Both the position numbers and the translations under genes were made by a program. From Corylus avellana (lineage: Eukaryota > Streptophyta > Magnoliopsida > Fagales > Betulaceae), in assembly GCF_901000735.1 (NCBI RefSeq), contig NC_081542.1, forward strand, positions 37,444,571 through 37,508,570: a stretch of 64,000 nt of DNA. Direction: 5' to 3'. Shown here in pieces: positions 58,935 to 64,000 of this stretch. A model generated the notes under the pieces. It searched no databases. It was not told the DNA's origin and saw only the letters and a program-made list of their open reading frames with translations. How positions within the stretch are numbered: the stretch's first letter is position 1; every line of letters starts with the position of its first letter.

Positions 58935-59135
58935 CTGATATTTCCACCGAGTGAGGAAATCTTGGTGTTTTAATTAGGGAAAACTTATATAAATCCAAAT
59001 TTAAATTTCCATTGTACCCACAACGTGTAGAACAAAGTTAAAAGTCAAGCAATAGCCAATAGTGCTTCCCAGAGGCCATAGTCATCATGTTGCAAAAAGT
59101 CTTTTATGGCAACATGACGAAAAAGACTAACTAAG
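57736..59135. other. 1.4 kb segment present in unit B only
   Basis: Unit A runs straight from tttaattaa to the gagcaaataatgc block (about 36315-36340), whereas unit B has this extra stretch. It holds no gene and includes a MITE at 58119-58292. The first 300 bases have a composition like a retrotransposon LTR flank, but no terminal repeats were found. It may be an insertion in B or a deletion in A. Confidence 0.6.
58119..58292. repeat. Foldback MITE with 9-bp target duplication
   Basis: Ends gagaaatactacacac and gtgtatagcattactc are inverted. aaaactttt flanks it at 58110-58118 and 58293-58301. Same family type as 7933-8103. Confidence 0.75.
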
Positions 59136-60411
59136 ACCCCCTTTTTTTTTGCTGAGCAAATAATGCAAGAAAGAAGAAGAAAAAAACCAAGAGAGCCAAA
59201 GAAGAAGGAGAAGAAGAAGAATTATTATTTAAAAGACCAACAAAGAGCGGAAAAAAGCTTTAGGAATTAGGTGCATGTGTTTGGAGAATATATATATATA
59301 TATATATATATATATTGATTTTGTTTGAATAGTAATAAGAATTGATTTGTGCGATATAAAGATGAAAATAATTTTGAATTTTTGGTTAGAGAATAATGAA
59401 TAAAGTTGTTTTGTGATGTGAATAAATGAATTTTAACTTTTTGAGAGAAATGAAAAACGAGAGGAAGAGGACTTTGCTTAACACAGCCAATGTCTCTAGA
59501 GGCACAACTACTACTAACGGTAGGTAGAAAGAGGGGGTGAGAGAGGGAAACAGTGGAAATATTTCCATAAGAAAGGATTATATAACAGTTTCCTAGTGCT
59601 AAATATAGAATCTCATAATAAATCAAAGAGATAAAAGAAAAGAGATGAAAAACAGAGAGGATTAAGGTAGTTCAACCTATATATGACTTTCTTGATTTGA
59701 TTAAATACAATGCTTATAGAGGTTGAATAATTTTAAATATAAACTAAATCCTTTGATTTAAGAGGTAATCAAAACATCTAAATCCATTGGGTTATGGTAA
59801 TCAAATCATCAAGGATTTCTATTCATAACACTAAAGAATCGACAAATTTGCACTTGAAAAGAGAAGAGAGAGAGAGAGAGAGAGAAAAAAAAAAAAAAAA
59901 AAAAAAAAAGGAAGAAGAAGAAGAAGAAAGAATATAAGCAATAGAGCTTGCAGTATTAGAGTTTTTCATAGAGTTCAATATTTAATCTCAGGACCTTTTA
60001 GTTTTGATACCATGTTATATCACAACTTGTATCGAATATGATTCTCCTATAAATAGGATCATATTATATTGTAAACATTACTCAGAGAAATAAGATCTTA
60101 ATCCAACCTTAAGGCTTTATCCTATAGATGTAGGTCATATACCGAACTACGACGTAAATCTTTGTCACTATCTTATTATTTCAGCATCATTAGTTTCTTT
60201 TATGCGGGAGGGTACTGATGGAGGAAAATCTCTAATGCTTAAGTCAGTAGTGTTTTTAAGAGAAATTAAAATGCACGAAGTATGAGCTTTGAGCTTTGAA
60301 TTAAAAGTCCATTTTACCTCACTCGAACTTACCTTTTATAGCAGTTTTGACATAACTCTCCTCGTCTCACCTAGGCCCTAGCCAAGGGAGTGAGTGTTTG
60401 ATGTATATCTC

Positions 60412-60524
60412 TGAGTAGTGATTTATATAATACTAGCGTGCATAAACAGTGTGCACACCATAAATATTATAACACTGGCGTGTACACTGTTCATACACGC
60501 CAGTATTATATAAATCACTACTCA
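60412..60524. repeat. Short MITE with 8-bp target duplication
   Basis: Near-perfect inverted arms starting tgagtagtgatttatataat and ending in their complement. Flanks tatatctc (60404-60411) and tatatttc (60525-60532) differ at one base. Unit A has the uninterrupted site (gtatatctctataac near 37570). It lies about 450 bases upstream of VQ gene 2. Confidence 0.85.
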
Positions 60525-60601
60525 TATATTTCTATAACCTAAGAGAAAACATGGGTACAGTGGAAGGAAAAACCGTATATTACATACAATATACAAGAAT
60601 G

Positions 60602-60606
<5 letters not shown>

Positions 60607-60640
<34 letters not shown>
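60607..60640. repeat. (TA)n microsatellite upstream of VQ gene 2
   Basis: Counterpart of 37650-37703; shorter and lacking the acacac interruption. Confidence 0.85.
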
Positions 60641-60643
<3 letters not shown>

Positions 60644-60644
<1 letters not shown>

Positions 60645-60649
60645 TGACC
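60644..60649 (+). promoter_or_regulatory. W-box (TTGACC) upstream of VQ gene 2
   Basis: Conserved with VQ gene 1. Another tttgacc occurs near 60784-60790, closer to the TATA box, where copy 1 has ttggacc. Confidence 0.4.
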
Positions 60650-60808
60650 AAGTAATTAATTAAGGAGACAAAGACCAGGAGTCTAAATCAAATTAAGGTC
60701 GTTCTTTTCTCCCTTATTATCATCACATTGTTGATATCAACAGGCGATGCTTCCGGGAAGCTAAGCACCAAGACATGTCTTACTTTGACCAAAAACCCCC
60801 CACCCCAC

Positions 60809-60815
60809 TATAAAA
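60809..60815 (+). promoter_or_regulatory. TATA box of VQ gene 2
   Basis: TATAAAA 55 bases before the ATG at 60864, same spacing as copy 1. Confidence 0.65.
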
Positions 60816-60863
60816 CCATCCCAGCCATGCTGCTTCTTCCTTTCACAACACCCACCACCAACC

Positions 60864-61505
60864 ATGAACAACACCACCATCCCCCCCACCTCCGATCATC
60901 ACCATCAATGGCTCCCATTCTACGACCACCAATCCGCCGCCATTGACGGCCAGCCGCCGCCGCTTTCCCACGACACCACCATCGACTCCAGCCCTAGTGC
61001 ACCCAACAATGCTCACCAGTTGACCCCAAAAGGCAGCGTGTCAAAGGCAGCCAGAAGAAGGTCTAGGGCTTCCAAGAGAACCCCCACCACCCTCCTCAAC
61101 GCCAACGCCAACAATTTCCGAGCCCTGGTTCAGCAGTTCACCGGCTGTCCTAGCGCGGCCATTTCCTTTGGAAACCAGAAAGGGCCGGTCAACTTGGACT
61201 TTGGAAGAGGGAGAGAAGAAAACCAGCGGATTATATCTTCATTAATGGCGCCCTTTACTAACAATAATAATTATGATGATCATCATCATTTCCTTCAACA
61301 ATCTCAGTCTCAGCAGTATCATCATCAGCAGCAGCAGCACCACCACCAAAGTATGTACTCTTCTGGGAATATCATGAATATCAATGCATCAAGCAACGTA
61401 GAGATTGCTGACGGGTTTGCATTGGACGATAATGTTTCTTTCCATCATTTGACGATGGATTCTTTCTCTGGTGATCTGAAGAGTAGTAGTGATGGGTTCT
61501 TTTAG
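60864..61505 (+). CDS. VQ-motif protein, JAV1/VQ22-VQ15-like (copy 2)
   Basis: Single-exon gene of 213 residues, tandem paralog of 37977-38627. FRALVQQFTG is at residues 85-94, preceded by RRRSRASKRTPTTLL. It differs from copy 1 by a few substitutions (for example KAAK to KAAR, GFVLDD to GFALDD, GDPKSS to GDLKSS) and by in-frame losses in the Pro/Leu and Ser runs. The reading frame and VQ core are intact, so both copies appear able to make a WRKY-interacting nuclear regulator. Its upstream region has gained a MITE (60412-60524) and lost a stretch before the TATA box that copy 1 keeps (about 37845-37885). Confidence 0.9.
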   Translation: MNNTTIPPTSDHHHQWLPFYDHQSAAIDGQPPPLSHDTTIDSSPSAPNNAHQLTPKGSVSKAARRRSRASKRTPTTLLNANANNFRALVQQFTGCPSAAISFGNQKGPVNLDFGRGREENQRIISSLMAPFTNNNNYDDHHHFLQQSQSQQYHHQQQQHHHQSMYSSGNIMNINASSNVEIADGFALDDNVSFHHLTMDSFSGDLKSSSDGFF

Positions 61506-61542
61506 GAAATTTTAGTTTGTTGACTTTTAGAATAATCTTGAT

Positions 61543-63474
61543 CGATCACCAGTCAGCTTTGTAGATTGTTGTTCTACTTAATTATTAATTAAGTACTACT
61601 TCATATGCTCTATATAGCATGTACTACTCTCTCATGGTTACATGTCTCAAAGATACCTCATGTGATCTTTTATGTTTCATTTGTTGTTGTTGTTGTTTTG
61701 TGTTTGAATTCTTTTATATATATTTGGCCATGGACAGCCCTTTTTCTTATGAGAGTATCTAAGGTTTTGCCCCGACATGTGCGATTCCGATGTATCATAT
61801 GATCTCGGCGTTTTTATCTAATCAAATGGGAAAAGGATTACAAGGAAAGAATAAAATTAAGGAGTATATACTCTTTAGGGACAAATTTTTTTTTAACAAA
61901 AAAAATGGTAAAAAATGGCTCGAATATTTTAGACTTATAAAAGCTAAAAGTCAGGCTGCACAGAGCGGTTTTTGAAATAGCTAGGCCAAGAGTTTGATCT
62001 GCGTGCAAGCAACAACAACGACAATCGAGCCGATGCCAATGAAGAATTAGCATGGTTAACTTCCGAACGGTATCCGTCGAAGGGGTTTATCCAGATTGGC
62101 TTGCCTCTTGAACTCTCACCTTTTAATTGGCTATGCACACCTTCTTTTGAAAGAAATAGCTCATGGTTTAAGGAAGGAAGTCTTGTGGGGTATGGATGTC
62201 ATTTCAAGACCGTACCCTCCTCCTTCTAAAAGAATCCAAGACTGGAGAGTGCGTCCAAAGCGGCCGTGATTGGAAACAGTTTTAACCATTCATTTCACAC
62301 ATTCATCATCTTCTTAATTAGTTAGAACTTTTTCTATTAGTATGAAAACTGGAACTTGTTCAAAGAAAAGTCAACTTTTTCTTTGTCACTTTTTTTTTCT
62401 TTCCTTTTTTCTAATATATTGCATCCTATGTACTGTAATAATTAAGTTGGACTTGTTGGATGATTCATGCCTCTAGAATCATTACATGATACACGAGCGT
62501 ATATGAAATCGAATTCGTGTTTATGTATTAAGTTTGGGTTGTATCCATATTTTGATACAAGTTTATATACATTAATATTAACTCGACTTAGTTATTTAAA
62601 TGAGTCAGATTTATCAACCATAACTTATTAATTAGGTGTTGAATTTGTGGGTCGTGTAAAAAATTATCAGTTCTAAATGTGTCGTATGTCAATTTCAAGT
62701 TGTATAAAGGCATATGTATAAGATTATATAGGTTAACCATAACTTAACTTATGTAATTAAACCAATCAAATCCCTCAATTTTAATTTAATAATTTTGTGT
62801 TAGGTTGATATTGAATTGATAGATTGTGTAAAAAATTGAGTCATATTTTTTGGATGCATAAAAACCACTTCTTTGTTGATGAGAAAAGGAATAAAAATCC
62901 ATTACGTTGTTGTGAAAATTCCAACATCAAATATTGTCAGCAAATTGGAATTTGGTCTACTTAATAAATGCAGGTCTAATAGGGTATCGTCATTCATGAG
63001 CAAGTGCTGGTCAATATGATTGACTTGAGAGAGAAAGGTGTATGGATTGGAGTGCAGAAGAAGGCAGCAAGGCTGCTTTAATTTACACAAAGTCTATACA
63101 CATCCTTCATCATTTTGAATCTTGGGTTGCCTTTGACTGAGTATAAGTTAACCCAAGTGCTTTTATTTTATTTTATTTTTTTAATTTTTTTTCGGTTCCT
63201 TTTGTTTTTAATGAACAAATAAATAAACAATTGTTAGTGTTAGGGGAATTATTATTATTATTATTTTTTTAAAAAAATGAATCATTAGATCAGTAAAATA
63301 CATATATAGGCATTACATATTCAATGGTTAATTTGAAGAATAAATAAAAAAAAAAATACAATAGAATATGAAATAGTATTTATCTTCCATATATACTTGG
63401 AGTTTACAAGGACAATACATCATCGTACTAGTTAATTAATTCATGGATGTCGTAATATATTAAACAATTAATTT
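61543..63474. other. Intergenic, no gene recognised
   Basis: Unique sequence after the duplication. A stretch at about 61980-62270 has more mixed base composition and could be a decayed coding fragment, but no domain was recognised. A copy of the dispersed repeat from 1890-4450 lies near 62490-62850. Confidence 0.5.
62490..62850. repeat. Dispersed degenerate repeat copy
   Basis: Shares attatataggttaacc, then a taattaaacc block, then ttttgtgttagg with the blocks at 1890-4450. Confidence 0.4.
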
Positions 63475-63805
63475 GAGGTTAAATTCACTCTACCCTTTTG
63501 AAATTTTAGGAGTTTTTTAATTCGAACCACAATGTTTAAAAATTAGTAATATACTCTCCTAATGTTTCAAAAATTTTTAATTCAGACTCTCTGTTACTAA
63601 TTTACATCTAATTGGACGGAAATTTTTTTTAAAAAAAAGCATAGAGGGTAATTAGATTTCAGTCCAATTTGACGGGATGAAAATTAGTAACGGAATGTTT
63701 GAATTGAAATTTTTTGAAATATTAAGGGTTACATTGCCAATTTTTAAACATTGTGGTTCAAATTGAAAAACCTTTGAAACTTCAGGGGTAAAGTGAATTT
63801 AACTC
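63475..63805. repeat. Long-arm MITE
   Basis: Arms starting gaggttaaattcact and ending agtgaatttaactc are reverse complements over more than 100 bases (inner ccacaatgtttaaaaatt and its complement). attaattt at 63467-63474 and 63806-63813 gives an 8-bp (possibly 9-bp) target duplication. Confidence 0.8.
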
Positions 63806-63813
63806 ATTAATTT

Positions 63814-64000
63814 GGTTTTTTTTTTCTTCAACTTTGGCTTGATTTATGGATTCAAAGAAAACAACGAGACCTTGTAAGAATTACAATATGTTTTAAGCAA
63901 ATCGATCTTCAAGAAACTTCTTTTTACGCTGTTGGCCGGGCGGCCATGATTGTCTTCAGCAATGAACTAATTCGTTTCTTCAACAATTTGGAACATTCAC
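63814..64000. other. Window end, nothing recognised
   Basis: Short AT-rich tail without a supported feature. Confidence 0.5.

Larger units (their letters stand above)
38665..61542. other. Tandem duplication unit B (holds VQ gene 2 and CACTA)
   Basis: Second unit of the segmental duplication. Homology to unit A begins around 38674 and runs to 61542 in the same order. It is interrupted by a hAT-like element, a CACTA element, a 1.4 kb unit-specific segment and a small MITE. After 61542 similarity to the sequence following VQ gene 1 stops. Confidence 0.8.

Noticed and set aside
1..64000. tRNA, rRNA, CRISPR or bacterial-type operons
   Set aside because: None seen by reading both strands; the sequence is plant nuclear in character. 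A short tRNA could still be missed without a covariance search.

Overview
The window is nuclear DNA of a dicot plant: AT-rich, with spliced genes, short foldback (MITE-type) elements, hAT-like and CACTA elements and runs of N. No bacterial, viral or organellar block was recognised, and the species cannot be named. High heterozygosity is suggested because two stretches occur twice with a 100-N gap exactly at the join.

Left part (1-30640). After an AT-rich, repeat-filled intergenic stretch comes the copper P1B-ATPase gene RAN1/HMA7, plus strand, nine coding exons from 22429 to 30412, intact and 999 codons long. Its upstream region, first exon and the start of intron 1 are present twice (4538-13514 and 13615-23046). 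The first copy stops at a 100-N gap, so it is most simply an unmerged second haplotype rather than a second gene. The upstream region is crowded with MITEs. One haplotype carries an extra MITE sitting inside a roughly 120-135 bp direct repeat.

Right part (33043-61542). A real, gapless tandem duplication holds two small VQ-motif protein genes (37977-38627 and 60864-61505). Their VQ core and basic stretch resemble the JAV1/VQ22-VQ15 type of WRKY partner. Unit B was later enlarged by a hAT-like element (41511-42122), a CACTA element (42370-57327) and a small MITE (60412-60524). For each of these the uninterrupted site can still be read in unit A. The CACTA element carries a TNP2-type transposase and a second En/Spm-type gene. 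Both are broken by nonsense codons and frameshifts, and another hAT-like element sits inside the transposase. The element's left end is also present twice around a 100-N gap (42061-44384 and 45117-47488). The first copy bears a further nested CACTA-like end.

Three protein genes look functional: RAN1 and two VQ genes. I found no evidence of a new protein system. The most informative content is structural: readable insertion histories, probable false duplications, and a transposase whose five clearest stops all fall where the family has tryptophan. Percent identities are by eye; no alignment or database search was run.
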